Of a DNA stretch of 64,000 bases, positions 1 to 13,996 are shown piece after piece; positions within the stretch are counted from its first letter, which is position 1; each line of letters opens with the position of its first letter. Origin of the DNA: Curvibacter sp. PD_MW3 (GTDB taxonomy: Bacteria > Pseudomonadota > Gammaproteobacteria > Burkholderiales > Burkholderiaceae_C); assembly GCA_002633085.1 (NCBI GenBank), contig NSIV01000010.1:31394-95393 (forward strand), in the 5' to 3' direction. The notes beneath the pieces are model-generated. The model was not told the origin of the DNA. It did not search any database and saw only the letters and a program-made list of their open reading frames with translations. Made by a program: the position numbers and the translations under genes.

Positions 1-1000
1 GCATCGCGTCTTCGAGCAGGCGGTCGAACGCGGCAAAAAAGCCCGGTTCGGGCGTGAACTCCAGCGGCACCGCCAGGGCATCAGGGTGCTGGCGCCACAG
101 TTTGACGGCGTCTTTCTCGGTGCAAATCAGGGTGTAGCCCTTGTCGGATGGGCGCAACCAGCTATCAAAATCATAGTGATCCGGCAGCGCGAGGGTCTGG
201 TCCAGCGTCAGGCCCTGGGCTTGCAGCATGGCAAAGAAGGCCTGTGGTTGCGCAATGGCCGCCAGCGCCAGCAGCGGTTGGCCGCTGTGGGCCAGCGTAG
301 CGAGTTCCACGCGGCTGCCATCGGCGCGCAGGGCATGGCGAGCCAGTGCACGCTGCGAGCGGTAGCCGGTGAAAGCCGGCCGAGCGCCGCTGTGCAGCAC
401 CAGATCGACCGGGCGCGGCCAAGGCTCGCGCAAGGGGCCCGCCGGCAGCAGAAAGCCGTTGCCGGTGCCGCGGTCGTCGAACACGCAAATCTCGATGTCG
501 CGTGCCAGGCGCAGATGCTGCAGGCCGTCGTCGCTGACCAGGACGTGGGTGTCGGGGTGGCGTGCCAGCAGGGCGCGGGCCGCGTCGATCCGGCGCGGGG
601 CCACGAACACGGCCACACCGGTGCGGCGCTGGATCAGAGCCGGCTCATCGCCCACGTCCTGCGCCGTGCTGTCGGCCAGCACCTCGCGGCAGTCCTGGGT
701 CTGGCGGCCGTAGCCACGCGAGATCACGCCGGGCCGCAGGCCGCGGGCCTGCAGATGCTGCACCAGCGCCATCACCACCGGAGTCTTGCCGGCGCCACCG
801 GCCACCACATTACCCACCACGATGACGGGCACCGGCAGCGACTCGCGACGGAGAAAACCGCTGAGGTACAGGCCCTGCCGGAACAGCACCAGCGCCCCCA
901 GCAGCAGCGAAAATGGCCACAGCAACCAGGCCAGCGGGCCGCGCCGCTGCCAGCTTTGCAGCAGGGTGCGCTGCCAGGCCGGCTGCGACGGGCTGGGCAT
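1..1000 (-). CDS. lpxK: tetraacyldisaccharide 4'-kinase LpxK (3' end cut by window edge)
   Basis: Lipid A kinase: adds the 4'-phosphate to the tetraacyl disaccharide-1-phosphate at the inner membrane. The frame is open from an ATG at 1000-998 to the left edge, so about 333 residues are visible and the C-terminus is missing. The N-terminus reads [14 protein letters not shown], followed by one hydrophobic membrane anchor and the P-loop-like signature [16 protein letters not shown] near residues 60-75; later [16 protein letters not shown] carries the DDGxQ motif of the family. The ATG is 4 bp past the exbD stop, so exbB-exbD-lpxK form one leftward transcription unit, a standard Burkholderiales order. 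Confidence 0.93.
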   Translation of the reverse strand, partial: MPSPSQPAWQRTLLQSWQRRGPLAWLLWPFSLLLGALVLFRQGLYLSGFLRRESLPVPVIVVGNVVAGGAGKTPVVMALVQHLQARGLRPGVISRGYGRQTQDCREVLADSTAQDVGDEPALIQRRTGVAVFVAPRRIDAARALLARHPDTHVLVSDDGLQHLRLARDIEICVFDDRGTGNGFLLPAGPLREPWPRPVDLVLHSGARPAFTGYRSQRALARHALRADGSRVELATLAHSGQPLLALAAIAQPQAFFAMLQAQGLTLDQTLALPDHYDFDSWLRPSDKGYTLICTEKDAVKLWRQHPDALAVPLEFTPEPGFFAAFDRLLEDAM

Positions 1001-1004
1001 GGGT

Positions 1005-1433
1005 TCAGTTGGCCCCGGCGCGGGCCGAAGACTGGGTGGCGAAGGTGATTTGCGTCAGGCCGGCGCGGCGTGCCGCTTCCATCACCGTGACTACCGACTG
1101 ATGGCGCGCGCTGGCGTCGGCACTGATGATGACCACGGTGTCTTTGCCGGCCTTGGCGCCCTCGCTCAGGGCGCTGACCAGCGCTTCGATGCTGCGGCCG
1201 GCCACCGGTGCGCGGTTGACCATGTAGGCGCCGTCGCTGCTGACGGCCACGATCACTTCGCGCGGGTAGTCGCGCTGGGCTTCGGTATCGGCCACCGGCA
1301 GTCGCAGCTGCATCTCGGTGAACTTGCTGTAGGTGGTGGTCAGCATCAGGAAGATCAGCACCACCAACAGCACGTCGATGAAGGGGATCAGGTTGATCTC
1401 CGGCTCATCCTTCGCACGGGGGCGGAAGTTCAT
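1005..1433 (-). CDS. exbD: biopolymer transport protein ExbD/TolR family
   Basis: 142-residue inner-membrane protein that with the adjacent ExbB-like protein forms a proton-driven energiser. One N-terminal membrane helix (about residues 15-35) contains the family aspartate, Asp20 in [16 protein letters not shown]; the rest is the periplasmic domain. It lies 2 bp after the exbB stop and 4 bp before lpxK. Because no tonB lies here and the neighbour is lpxK, the pair may serve envelope or lipid transport rather than siderophore uptake; that is inference. A second, separate exbB-exbD pair with tonB is at 46.7-48.6 kb. Confidence 0.9.
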   Translation of the reverse strand: MNFRPRAKDEPEINLIPFIDVLLVVLIFLMLTTTYSKFTEMQLRLPVADTEAQRDYPREVIVAVSSDGAYMVNRAPVAGRSIEALVSALSEGAKAGKDTVVIISADASARHQSVVTVMEAARRAGLTQITFATQSSARAGAN

Positions 1434-1435
1434 GC

Positions 1436-2071
1436 TCAGCTGCCTTTGCGCAGGTTGTTGAGGTGGCGCGCCAGCCGGTCGGCCGCCAGTTCCAGCGTCA
1501 GCAGGTAGGCGTCGACGCGGGCCCGGAAGTAGCGCCAGAAGATCAGCGAGGGGATGGCCACGATCAGGCCAAAGGCGGTGTTGTACAGGGCGACCGAGAT
1601 GCCGTGCGCCAGCTGGGCCGGGTTGCCGCCGGGCGCGCCACCGGTGGGTGTTTGCGAGCCGAAGATCTCGATCATGCCGATCACGGTGCCCAGCAGGCCC
1701 AGCAACGGTGCTGCCGAGGCGATGGTGGCCAGTGCGCTCAGGTAGCGCTCCAGCCGGTGGGCGACGGCACGACCGCTGGCTTCCATGCTGGCGCGCAGGT
1801 CCTCGTCGCTGCAGCGCGGGTTGGCGTGCAGGGCACGAAAGCCGCTGGCCAGCACTTCACCCAGGGCCGAGTTCTGTTCCAGCTGGGCCACGATGTCGAG
1901 TGCCGGCACCGTCTGGCGCGAAATCAGCAGGGTTTCATCCAGCAGTTTCGGGGGGGCGATTTTTTCGGTCTTGAGGCTGAGAAAGCGCTCGATGATGAGT
2001 GCCAACGCCAGGATGGAGCAGGCGATGAGGGGCCAGATCGGCCAGCCTGCGGCTTGTATGATCGAAAACAA
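1436..2071 (-). CDS. exbB: MotA/TolQ/ExbB proton channel family protein
   Basis: 211 residues with an N-terminal membrane helix (residues 10-27) and a pair of C-terminal helices around ATIASAAPLLGLLGTVIGMI and SVALYNTAFGLIVAIPSLIF, as in ExbB and TolQ. The start is TTG at 2071-2069: a strong Shine-Dalgarno GGAGGG (2083-2078) lies 6 nt upstream and no in-frame ATG fits better. First gene of the exbB-exbD-lpxK unit. Similarity alone does not separate ExbB from TolQ; the gene partner and lack of pal/tolB/tolA nearby favour ExbB. Confidence 0.9.
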   Translation of the reverse strand: MFSIIQAAGWPIWPLIACSILALALIIERFLSLKTEKIAPPKLLDETLLISRQTVPALDIVAQLEQNSALGEVLASGFRALHANPRCSDEDLRASMEASGRAVAHRLERYLSALATIASAAPLLGLLGTVIGMIEIFGSQTPTGGAPGGNPAQLAHGISVALYNTAFGLIVAIPSLIFWRYFRARVDAYLLTLELAADRLARHLNNLRKGS

Positions 2072-2388
2072 AGAGAGCCCTCCGCGCAGATTGAAGCTGT
2101 GCGATTATGGCCCACGTCCTGGCGGCTTTTCGGTCTTGCCAGGGCGGGGTTCAGCGGCCGGATGTTTCGAGTTGTGTCATCCCACAAAAATTGTGGATAA
2201 CTTTGTGAAGAAGTACCTTGATATGTGCTCGCAGGCCGCATCCATGCGGTCTCGCAACAAAACGATCACAAATGAGGCAGTGAAAAACTCAAAAGAATCA
2301 ATGACTTGCAACGAAAGTCCGTGGCCCGGTGCCACTTTCGCCATTTCGGCCGTGCAGCCCGCCCGCTTGTGGAGTAATGCACTGCAAC
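2072..2388. other. divergent intergenic region between exbB and xseA
   Basis: About 317 bp without a convincing gene, holding the promoters of the leftward exbB unit and rightward xseA. The centre (2170-2300) is AT-richer than the surroundings. It contains one perfect DnaA-box 9-mer on the minus strand, TTATCCACA at 2200-2192. Short frames through here are low-complexity extensions of the flanking genes. No clear -35/-10 pair could be assigned. Confidence 0.6.
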
Positions 2389-3741
2389 ATGTCTCGCCAA
2401 GCCGCATTTCAACTGATGTCCGCTCCTGAATTTCCCGTTTCTTCGGCCCGCATCTGGCAAGTTGGCGCGCTGTGCCGCGCCATTGCTGATGCGCTGGATG
2501 CCCGCTTCAATCCCGTCGCGGTGCGCGGCGAGATTTCGGGCTTCTCGCGCGCATCCAGCGGGCATTGCTACTTCAGCCTGAAAGACGAATCCGGCCAGAT
2601 CCGCTGCGCCATGTTCCGCCGCGCTGCCAGCCTGCTCGATTTCAGTCCGCGCGACGGCGAGCTGGTCGAAGTTCGCGGCCGCCTGGGCGTGTACGAACCA
2701 CGGGGCGACCTGCAACTCATCGTCGAATCGATGGGCCGGGCGGGGCAGGGCGCGCTGTTCGAGCAGTTCCTCAAGCTCAAGGCCAAGCTGGAAGGCGAGG
2801 GGCTGTTCGACGCCGCACGCAAACGGGCGCTGCCGACCATGCCGCGCGCCATCGGCCTGGTGACCTCGCTTGGCGCCGCAGCCTTGCACGACGTGGTGAC
2901 CGCGCTGCAGCGGCGCGTGCCGCACATCCCGGTGGTGCTGGCACCGGCGTCGGTACAAGGCGCCAATGCGCCGGCGGAATTGGCGACGGCGCTATCAAAT
3001 TTGTATCGCCTGGCGCAGCAGGGACAAGGGCTGAAGCCCGATTTGGCTTCAAATCCAGCGGTTGATGTCATCCTGCTGGTGCGCGGCGGCGGCTCGATGG
3101 AGGACCTGTGGGCCTTCAACGACGAGCGCCTGGCGCGCACGATGGCGCAGAGTCCGGTGCCCATCGTCTGCGGTGTCGGCCACGAGACCGACTTCACCAT
3201 TGCCGACTTCGTGGCCGACCTGCGCGCCCCCACGCCGACCGCGGCGGCTGAATTGGTGGCCGAGCCGCGCGACCTCTGGCTCGGTGCGCTCGATCTGCTG
3301 CAGGAGCGGCTGGACGATGCGGTGACGCGTGTGCTTGACAGCCAGAGCCAACGGCTCGACCTGGCGGCCAGCCGGCTCGGGCGCCCTTCGGCGCTGGCGG
3401 CGCGCCAGCGCCTGGCCTTGGCCAGCCAGGCCCAACGCCTGCGTTTTGCCGCTGAGCACGCCACGCGCCAGTGCCGGCGCGACCTGCAGCAACTGGAGCT
3501 GGCCTTGCCGCAACAGATGCGCCGTGGCCTGGCCGGCATGCAGCAGCGGCTGGAGCGCGCGCAGCTGCGGCTCGGCCTGCTCGATCCGACGTTGGTATTG
3601 CAGCGCGGTTATGCCTGGCTGAGCGACGAAGAGGGCCGTACCATCACGCAAGTTGGCCAGACCTTTGCCGGCCAGACGCTGCAGGCCACCCTTGCCGATG
3701 GCAAGGTTGATTTGACCGTGTCACCACGCGGAAAAAATTAA
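2389..3741 (+). CDS. xseA: exodeoxyribonuclease VII large subunit
   Basis: Large subunit of exonuclease VII, a single-strand DNA exonuclease. Visible in order: N-terminal OB-fold ([20 protein letters not shown], about residues 35-55), the catalytic XseA domain with [19 protein letters not shown] and the [20 protein letters not shown] segment, long charged coiled-coil helices, and the [14 protein letters not shown]-terminal motif. The start is uncertain: the frame opens at a GTG (2329); ATGs at 2377, 2389 and 2416 are candidates and homology begins near 2416. GGAG at 2371 is too close to 2377 and rather far from 2389. Residues about 203-222 are encoded by an interspersed repeat (2997-3053) just before the [10 protein letters not shown] motif. 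Confidence 0.93.
   Translation: MSRQAAFQLMSAPEFPVSSARIWQVGALCRAIADALDARFNPVAVRGEISGFSRASSGHCYFSLKDESGQIRCAMFRRAASLLDFSPRDGELVEVRGRLGVYEPRGDLQLIVESMGRAGQGALFEQFLKLKAKLEGEGLFDAARKRALPTMPRAIGLVTSLGAAALHDVVTALQRRVPHIPVVLAPASVQGANAPAELATALSNLYRLAQQGQGLKPDLASNPAVDVILLVRGGGSMEDLWAFNDERLARTMAQSPVPIVCGVGHETDFTIADFVADLRAPTPTAAAELVAEPRDLWLGALDLLQERLDDAVTRVLDSQSQRLDLAASRLGRPSALAARQRLALASQAQRLRFAAEHATRQCRRDLQQLELALPQQMRRGLAGMQQRLERAQLRLGLLDPTLVLQRGYAWLSDEEGRTITQVGQTFAGQTLQATLADGKVDLTVSPRGKN
2997..3053 (+). repeat. interspersed repeat copy A, in frame within xseA
   Basis: A 57-bp segment related to copies in earP, rpoS, rlmD and the siderophore receptor. It aligns without gaps to copy B (30518-30574) at about 38 of 57 positions, including the shared core cgcctggcgc and agggct. 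It supplies a linker of about 19 residues ([19 protein letters not shown]) between two conserved parts of XseA. Confidence 0.75.
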
Positions 3742-3785
3742 TTCCTACAATCGGCGCTTTCGAACAACAAACCCACGAGGACACC

Positions 3786-4367
3786 ATGGAACATACCCTG
3801 CCCCCCCTGCCTTTTGCCATCGACGCCCTGGCACCGCACTACTCCAAGGAAACCCTGGAGTACCACCACGGCAAGCACCACAACGCCTATGTGGTGAACC
3901 TGAACAACCTGCAAAAGGGCACCGAATTCGAGAACATGGACCTCGAGTCCATCATCAAGAAGTCCAGCGGCGGCATCTACAACAACGCGGCCCAGATCTG
4001 GAACCACACCTTCTTCTGGAACGGCATGAAGCCCAACGGCGGCGGCGAGCCCACCGGCGCCCTGGCGGCTGCCATCAACGCCAAGTGGGGCAGCTACGCT
4101 GCCTTCAAGGAAGCCTTCGTCAAGTCGGCCGTCGGCAACTTTGGTTCCGGCTGGACCTGGCTGGTGAAGAAGGCTGACGGCTCGGTCGACATCGTCAACA
4201 CGGGTGCCGCCGGCACGCCGCTGACCACGGCCGACAAGGCCCTGCTGACCGTGGACGTGTGGGAACACGCCTACTACATCGACTACCGCAACCTGCGTCA
4301 GAAGTTTGTCGAGACCTTCTTCGACAAGCTGGTGAACTGGGACTTTGCTGCGAAGAACTTCGCGTAA
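3786..4367 (+). CDS. sodB: superoxide dismutase [Fe]
   Basis: 193-residue cytosolic superoxide dismutase of the Fe/Mn family. All four metal ligands are present at the E. coli SodB positions: His27, His74, Asp157 and His161 (in [14 protein letters not shown]). The [11 protein letters not shown] and FGSGWTWLV segments are typical of the iron-type enzyme. ATG preceded by AGGACACC; 44 bp after xseA and followed by a strong terminator. Family length normal; no anomalies. Confidence 0.97.
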   Translation: MEHTLPPLPFAIDALAPHYSKETLEYHHGKHHNAYVVNLNNLQKGTEFENMDLESIIKKSSGGIYNNAAQIWNHTFFWNGMKPNGGGEPTGALAAAINAKWGSYAAFKEAFVKSAVGNFGSGWTWLVKKADGSVDIVNTGAAGTPLTTADKALLTVDVWEHAYYIDYRNLRQKFVETFFDKLVNWDFAAKNFA

Positions 4368-4387
4368 GTCCAGGTCGTTTGCGACAA

Positions 4388-4426
4388 GGGCTCGAAGGCT
4401 TGGCCTTCGGGCCCTTTTGTTTTTTG
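4388..4426 (+). terminator. rho-independent terminator of sodB
   Basis: GC-rich hairpin (arms around cgaaggc / gccttcg with outer ggg/ccc pairs) followed by a T-rich tail ttttgtttttt, 20 bp after the sodB stop. Confidence 0.85.
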
Positions 4427-4588
4427 GGGACTGAGTTGCGCGGGAGGTCTGCCGCCACGGTGGTCAGCCGGCCCGGACGCTGTTGCGCGACCAATCATGT
4501 GTCTTTTATAAGACTTATTAAAGAAATTTCTCGTTTTTATTGATGCAAATTTTGTATTGTGAGATATGAATTCAAAAAATGCGGTTTG

Positions 4589-4654
4589 GGTCAGACCACT
4601 GAAAGCAAAATCTCACACCATCAATCGATAACGGTCTGATGCTGAAGCAGACCG
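4589..4654 (+). promoter_or_regulatory. inverted repeats in the leader of the monomeric IDH gene
   Basis: Within the AT-rich 267-bp gap before the gene are ggtcagacc (4589-4597, self-complementary around one base) and a hairpin cggtctg (4632-4638) / cagaccg (4648-4654) with a 9-nt loop. Both carry the same GGTC-type half-site. The second is 40 bp upstream of the start codon and is followed by a T-rich run at 4671-4677, so it could be an operator or a leader structure. No factor is assigned. Confidence 0.4.
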
Positions 4655-4693
4655 GCGGCACGGTCCCCTGTTTTTTTCTGGAGATAAGACAAG

Positions 4694-6931
<2,238 letters not shown>

Positions 6932-6970
6932 GCCCACTGCCGGTCAATGCGACCGGCAGGGACGAAACCA

Positions 6971-7010
6971 AGAGGCGATCCGGACGAGAGTCCGGATCGC
7001 CTCTGTTTTT
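6971..7010 (+). terminator. rho-independent terminator of the monomeric IDH gene
   Basis: Perfect 15-bp stem (agaggcgatccggac, 6971-6985, with its complement 6990-7004), 4-nt gaga loop, and a gttttt tail. Confidence 0.92.
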
Positions 7011-7061
7011 GGGGCTAGCCGCGTTGCGACGTCGGGTGTCGCTTGGGCCTTGTGTCGGCTC

Positions 7062-7517
7062 TTACTTGCGACCTTCAAATAGCTGGCCACCCAGCTTGGT
7101 TCCAGGCTTGATGCCGCGCTTGGCGAACCAGCCCTGGTTCATCTCCAGCACATAACGCACCGGCTTGGCCGAGCAGTGCGAGTCGGTGGTTTGCGGCTTC
7201 ATGTCCGCCAGGTTGACGATGGTGCCGTCGTCGGCCACGAAGGCTGCCGTCAGCGGCAGCAAGGTGTTTTTCATCCAGAAGCATTGGCCGGCCGGTTGCT
7301 CGAACACGAACAGCATGCCCTCATGCAGCGGCATGTCGCGTCGGAACATCAGGCCGGTGGCGCGTTGCTCGGGGGTGTGCGCCACTTGGGCGTCAATCTG
7401 GTGCATGCCGGCGGTCAGTTGGATGCGCGGCAGGTTCAGCTGGGGGGCGTCCTGTGCCAGCGCATGGCTGGTCACGGCCAGGAGCAGAACGGCAAGGCTG
7501 GAGGCAAGAGACTTCAT
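7062..7517 (-). CDS. DUF192 family exported protein
   Basis: 151 residues. ATG at 7517-7515 opens a clear signal peptide (MKSLASSLAVLLLAVTSHALA, cleavage near residue 21) and a DUF192 domain with GLMFRRDMPLHEGMLFVF, CFWMKNTLLPLTAAFVADDG and RYVLEMNQGWFAKRGIKPG. Domain role is not established. The reading frame stays open far upstream across the icd gene, but that extension is an antisense shadow. The gene lies alone between the two isocitrate dehydrogenase genes, pointing the other way. Confidence 0.88.
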   Translation of the reverse strand: MKSLASSLAVLLLAVTSHALAQDAPQLNLPRIQLTAGMHQIDAQVAHTPEQRATGLMFRRDMPLHEGMLFVFEQPAGQCFWMKNTLLPLTAAFVADDGTIVNLADMKPQTTDSHCSAKPVRYVLEMNQGWFAKRGIKPGTKLGGQLFEGRK

Positions 7518-7700
7518 GGATGGCGTGGTGTCAGAGGGAAACGGTTGGGTGCATGGGCATTGTCCTGCATTCTGGCCGGCAGGGGCTTGGCATGCATTTG
7601 GGACTAAACTTCGCGGATTGCATCCAGGGCACCAATGCGGATGGCCCCGGGTAATCCGACAAAGAGATGCGTTTGCATAAAAAAATGGAGAAGTGATTCC

Positions 7701-8954
7701 ATGTACCAGCACATCAAGGTGCCCTCTGCGGGCCAGAAAATCACCGTCAATGCCGACATGTCGCTCAATGTGCCGGACCAGCCCATCATTCCGTACATTG
7801 AAGGCGACGGCACCGGTTTGGACATCACGCCGGTGATGCTCAAGGTGGTGGATGCCGCTGTGGCCAAGGCCTACAGTGGCAAGCGCCAGATCCACTGGAT
7901 GGAGGTCTATGCCGGCGAAAAATCGACCAAGATCTACGGCCCCGATGTCTGGTTGCCGCAGGAAACCCTGGATGTGGTGCGCGAGTACGTGGTGTCGATC
8001 AAAGGGCCGCTGACCACCCCCGTGGGTGGTGGCATCCGCTCGCTGAACGTGGCGCTGCGCCAGGAGCTTGACCTCTACGTCTGCCTGCGTCCGGTGCAGT
8101 ACTTCAAGGGGGTGCCGTCGCCGGTCAAGGAGCCGGAAAAGACCAATATGGTGATCTTCCGCGAGAACTCGGAAGACATCTATGCCGGCATCGAATACGA
8201 AGCCCAGTCTGACAAGGCGAAGAAGCTGATCAAATTCCTGATCGACGAGATGGGGGTGAAGAAAATCCGCTTCCCCGAGACCTCCGGCATCGGCATCAAA
8301 CCGGTGTCGATCGAGGGCACTGAGCGCCTGATGCGCAAGGCCATCCAGTACGCGATCGACAATGACAAGCCCAATGTGACCATCGTTCACAAGGGCAACA
8401 TCATGAAGTTCACCGAAGGCGGCTTCCGTGACTGGGCTTACGCGCTGGCGCAAAAGGAATTCGGCGCCGAGCTGATCGATGGCGGCCCGTGGTGCAAGTT
8501 CAAGAACCCGAAGACCGGCCGCGATATCGTCATCAAGGATGTCATTGCCGATGCCTTCCTGCAGCAGATCCTCTTGCGTCCCGCCGAATACAGCGTGGTG
8601 GCTACGTTGAACCTGAACGGCGACTACATCTCCGACGCGCTGGCAGCCCAGGTCGGTGGCATCGGCATTGCCCCTGGCGCCAACCTGAGCGACACCGTGG
8701 CCATGTTCGAAGCCACGCACGGCACGGCACCGAAATACGCCGGCAAGGACTACGTGAACCCGGGCTCGGAGATTTTGTCGGCCGAGATGATGCTGCGCCA
8801 CATGGGCTGGAAGGAAGCGGCCGACCTGATCATCCGTTCGCTCGAGAAGTCCATTCTGAGCAAGAAAGTGACCTATGACTTCGCCCGCCTGATGGATGGT
8901 GCGACCCAGGTCAGCTGCTCTGGCTTCGGCCAGGTCATGATCGACCACATGTGA
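7701..8954 (+). CDS. icd: NADP-dependent isocitrate dehydrogenase, dimeric type
   Basis: 417 residues, close to E. coli Icd (416). Start ATG at 7701 is chosen because GGAGAAG lies about 10 nt upstream and homology begins at MYQHIKVP; the frame itself opens earlier. Motifs: [14 protein letters not shown], the substrate-binding loop [13 protein letters not shown] with Ser114 (matching the E. coli Ser113 that AceK phosphorylates), [11 protein letters not shown], and [20 protein letters not shown] near the C-terminus. Whether the aceK gene exists elsewhere cannot be seen. Followed by a terminator, then clpS. Confidence 0.97.
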   Translation: MYQHIKVPSAGQKITVNADMSLNVPDQPIIPYIEGDGTGLDITPVMLKVVDAAVAKAYSGKRQIHWMEVYAGEKSTKIYGPDVWLPQETLDVVREYVVSIKGPLTTPVGGGIRSLNVALRQELDLYVCLRPVQYFKGVPSPVKEPEKTNMVIFRENSEDIYAGIEYEAQSDKAKKLIKFLIDEMGVKKIRFPETSGIGIKPVSIEGTERLMRKAIQYAIDNDKPNVTIVHKGNIMKFTEGGFRDWAYALAQKEFGAELIDGGPWCKFKNPKTGRDIVIKDVIADAFLQQILLRPAEYSVVATLNLNGDYISDALAAQVGGIGIAPGANLSDTVAMFEATHGTAPKYAGKDYVNPGSEILSAEMMLRHMGWKEAADLIIRSLEKSILSKKVTYDFARLMDGATQVSCSGFGQVMIDHM

Positions 8955-9001
8955 GACCCGGCTGGGCGGCTAGTCACGGCCGGCCTGCTGATCTCGCCAT
9001 C

Positions 9002-9035
9002 AACCGCGCCCGGCAGCCGCCGGGGGCGGTTTTTT
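9002..9035 (+). terminator. rho-independent terminator of icd
   Basis: 13-bp GC-rich hairpin aaccgcgcccggc (9002-9014) / gccgggggcggtt (9019-9031) running into a T6 tract. Confidence 0.88.
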
Positions 9036-9129
9036 CATGGTGCCCGGATTTTGTGGCTTGAATGCAGAAAAAACGTCACCAATTCACTTACAGGCAGCGA
9101 GCTGCAGGCGCGCTCGATAGAATGAATCC

Positions 9130-9489
9130 ATGGCTACGAAATCACCCGTAACACCACCTGTGCCGCCTGTTCAGCAGCCGAGCCGGGATGACGGCGGCTC
9201 GGTCGTCTTGGAGCGGCGCACGCAAAAAACAAAACCGCCACAGATGTACCAGGTCGTCATGCTCAATGACGACTACACCCCGATGGAGTTCGTGGTGGTC
9301 GTGATTCAGGAGTATTTCAACAAGGATCTGGAAACGGCGACGCAGATCATGCTCAAGATTCATCTGGATGGCAAAGGCGTCTGTGGCATCTATACCAAGG
9401 ATGTGGCGGCCACCAAGGTGGATCAGGTGCTGGAGGCCGCACTCAAGGCCGGGCACCCGCTGAAATGCATCAGTGAACCGGTGGAGTAG
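9130..9489 (+). CDS. clpS: ATP-dependent Clp protease adaptor ClpS
   Basis: 119 residues. N-end-rule adaptor that delivers substrates to ClpAP. After a disordered proline-rich N-terminal tail (residues 1-35), the core has [20 protein letters not shown], which holds the ligand-pocket residues of the family, and the helical part ending [11 protein letters not shown]. It sits 95 bp upstream of its partner clpA, the usual pairing. Confidence 0.96.
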   Translation: MATKSPVTPPVPPVQQPSRDDGGSVVLERRTQKTKPPQMYQVVMLNDDYTPMEFVVVVIQEYFNKDLETATQIMLKIHLDGKGVCGIYTKDVAATKVDQVLEAALKAGHPLKCISEPVE

Positions 9490-9584
9490 CAACCGAAAAG
9501 TCATTCTTCTTTCGCGTCCGGAACTGTTGGACGGTTGGGCGAATCGGATTAAAGTAAGTTTGTAAGCAAGGCAAAGGAAATCAC

Positions 9585-11912
<2,328 letters not shown>

Positions 11913-11931
11913 TCCCGGGCAGTTGCGTCAA

Positions 11932-11962
11932 CAAAAAAGCCTGCACGTGTGCAGGCTTTTTC
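11932..11962. terminator. bidirectional terminator between clpA and the iron-binding protein gene
   Basis: Hairpin agcctgcac / gtgcaggct flanked by A6 on the left and T5 on the right, positioned between two convergent genes. Confidence 0.85.
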
Positions 11963-11977
11963 ATGTTTCAGTAGAGC

Positions 11978-13021
11978 TTAACGGAAGCCGACGCGGTCAA
12001 GCATCTGCTGCACCTTGACCTGGTTCATGCCTACCACGCTGATCGGGATGGTCTCGCTCTTGAACGAGCCGCCGCCCATAGCTTGTAGCGCCGGGTTGTT
12101 GAGTTTGACGCCCTTGGCGGCCGGCCATTCGTTGTTGCCGTTGGCGAAATGTTCCTGCGCCTGGACACTGGCCAGGTACTCCAGGAACTTGACCGCATTG
12201 GCCTGGTTCTTGGCGTAGCGGGCGACCGCGCCACCGGCGATGTTGACATGGGTGCCCCAGGTGCCTTGGTTGGGGAAGACCACGCCGATGCGCTCCACCA
12301 CCGCCTGGTCTTCTGCTTTGGTTGAGCGCATCAGGCGCGCCAGGTAGTAGCTGTTGGTCACGGCAATACCGCATTCACCTGAGGCCACGGCCTTGATCTG
12401 GTCGGTGTCGCCGCCCTTGGGGGGGCGGGCCATGTTGCCGACCATGCCTTTGAGCCAGGCTTCGGTTTTTTGTTCACCCAGATGCTCCAGCACAGCGCCG
12501 AAGAGCGAGAGGTTGTAAGGGTGGGAGCCGGAGCGGATGCAGAGTTTGCCCTTGTTCTTCGGATCGCCCAGCTCTTCGTAGGTGTCAACGTCGTCCTTCT
12601 TGACCTTGATCTTGTCGTACACGACGATACGTGCCCGCGTGGAAAAACCGTACCAGGCGGAAGCACCGTCGGCTGCAGGTTTGCCTCGCAATTGGGCCGG
12701 AATGGCATCGTCGAGTACTTGGGACTTGACGGGCTGGAACAGGCCTTCGGCTTCACCGCGCCACAGGCGGGCGGCATCAACCAGCAAGATCACGTCAGCT
12801 GGCGAGGCGGCGCCTTCGGCCTTGAGGCGTGAGACGATGCCGGCGTCGTCTGCATCGACACGGTTGATCTTGATGCCGGTTGCTTTGGTGAACCCGCTGT
12901 ACAACACCTCGTCGCTCGGGTAATGACGGGCGGAGTAGATGTTGAGCACCTGTTCTTGTGCGCAGGCCAGGTTGCCTGCCAGCACAATAGCGGCTGCCAA
13001 AGAGAAATGATGCACGCGCAT
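11978..13021 (-). CDS. Fe(III) ABC transporter periplasmic binding protein
   Basis: 347 residues. ATG at 13021 is preferred over the upstream ATG at 13063 because it starts a clean signal peptide (MRVHHFSLAAAIVLAGNLACA) and has aaaggg about 10 nt upstream. The mature protein starts EQVLNIYSARHYPSDEVLY, as in the FutA/FbpA/IdiA group, and contains the paired tyrosines NSYYLARL used for ferric iron. No permease or ATPase gene is adjacent, so it must work with a transporter encoded elsewhere. A Fur-box-like site lies just upstream. Confidence 0.9.
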   Translation of the reverse strand: MRVHHFSLAAAIVLAGNLACAQEQVLNIYSARHYPSDEVLYSGFTKATGIKINRVDADDAGIVSRLKAEGAASPADVILLVDAARLWRGEAEGLFQPVKSQVLDDAIPAQLRGKPAADGASAWYGFSTRARIVVYDKIKVKKDDVDTYEELGDPKNKGKLCIRSGSHPYNLSLFGAVLEHLGEQKTEAWLKGMVGNMARPPKGGDTDQIKAVASGECGIAVTNSYYLARLMRSTKAEDQAVVERIGVVFPNQGTWGTHVNIAGGAVARYAKNQANAVKFLEYLASVQAQEHFANGNNEWPAAKGVKLNNPALQAMGGGSFKSETIPISVVGMNQVKVQQMLDRVGFR

Positions 13022-13051
13022 GACAATATGCCCTTTCAAACTGATTTCCAG

Positions 13052-13996
13052 ATGATAAGACAAACGCGAATCATTCTTAATAATTTTGGTGTAAATCCCT
13101 GCGCCATATCAAGTTATGGCTTGATCCTGCTGGTTGCCCTTGTTCTGGCCGGCTGTGCTGGTGGGCCGATCAGCACGCCCGAGCCTGTTGTTGTGGTCCC
13201 TGAGCCAGTGAAACGACCGCCTCGCATTGGCTTGGCGTTGGGTGGTGGTGCCGCTCGAGGTTTTGCGCATGTCGGGGTGATCCAGGTGCTGGAAGAGTCC
13301 GGTATCCGGCCGGTTCTGGTTGCCGGAACTTCCGCGGGCAGTCTGGTGGCGGCCTTGTATGCCAGCGGCAAGACCGGGGGGCAGTTGCAGCAGATTGCCG
13401 AAACCATGGAGGAGGCCACCTTTGCTGATTGGACGTTGCCGATCTTCAGCCGTGGTCTGTTGCGTGGTGATGCCCTCGCACGCTACGTCCAGAGCCAGAT
13501 CGGTGGCCGACGAATCGAAGATTTGCCGTTGCCGTTGGGCATTGTGGCGACCGATCTCAACAGTGGCCAGGGCGTGTTGTTTCAGCGTGGCGATACGGCC
13601 ACCGCCGTGCGGGCCTCCAGTGCGGTGCCCGCTGTGTTCCAGCCGGTGCGCATAGCCGGGCGGGAGTACGTCGATGGCGGTCTGGTGTCCCCGGTGCCGG
13701 TGCGTTATGCGCGCCAGATGGGGGCGGAACTGGTGATTGCGGTCGATATTTCCAATGTGCCGGATGCCAATCCGGCGGGCGATACGCTGCAGATCCTGTT
13801 GCAGACCTTCACCATCATGGGCCGAAGCATCAACAGCTGGGAGTTGCGGGACGCCGATGTCGTGGTCCGGCCGGCTCTGAATGGCGTGGCCAGTGCCGAT
13901 TTCAACGCCCGTCGACGCTCCATCCAGGCTGGCCGGTTGGCCATGCAGCAATTGCTACCGCAGCTCAAAGCGGCGATCGAAGCCCGCAGCAAATAG
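13052..13996 (+). CDS. patatin-like phospholipase family lipoprotein
   Basis: 314 residues from ATG 13052. N-terminal hydrophobic segment ends in a lipobox (LVLAGC, Cys35), predicting an outer- or inner-membrane lipoprotein. The patatin fold is evident from the oxyanion glycine motif GGGAARG (residues 64-70), the nucleophile elbow GTSAG (Ser94) and the catalytic VDGGLVSP Asp. Resembles the RssA/YlaK-type bacterial patatins. The start is uncertain: no good Shine-Dalgarno is seen, and the ATG lies upstream of the proposed Fur site. Confidence 0.85.
   Translation: MIRQTRIILNNFGVNPCAISSYGLILLVALVLAGCAGGPISTPEPVVVVPEPVKRPPRIGLALGGGAARGFAHVGVIQVLEESGIRPVLVAGTSAGSLVAALYASGKTGGQLQQIAETMEEATFADWTLPIFSRGLLRGDALARYVQSQIGGRRIEDLPLPLGIVATDLNSGQGVLFQRGDTATAVRASSAVPAVFQPVRIAGREYVDGGLVSPVPVRYARQMGAELVIAVDISNVPDANPAGDTLQILLQTFTIMGRSINSWELRDADVVVRPALNGVASADFNARRRSIQAGRLAMQQLLPQLKAAIEARSK
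13063..13085 (-). promoter_or_regulatory. putative Fur box between the iron-binding protein and patatin genes
   Basis: The segment cgcgaatcattcttaataa (13065-13083) resembles half of a Fur site; on the minus strand it reads aagaatgatt. It lies 45-60 bp upstream of the ferric-iron binding protein start. The match is weaker than the two sites at 48.7 and 53.0 kb. Confidence 0.45.

Noticed and set aside
168..200. agctatcaaaatcatag in lpxK as a further interspersed repeat
   Set aside because: It encodes the conserved [10 protein letters not shown] region of LpxK and lacks the rest of the repeat pattern, so the likeness is probably chance.
7518..8948. Minus-strand open frame running through the whole icd gene and joined to the DUF192 gene
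   Set aside because: It is antisense to a highly conserved enzyme and the sensible start, with a signal peptide, is at 7517. High GC keeps such shadow frames open.
12072..12100. ccatagcttgtagcgcc in the iron-binding protein gene, and tgctatttgg near 46526, as repeat copies
   Set aside because: Only short gctat/tagc words match; no alignment over more than about 15 bases to the six clear copies.
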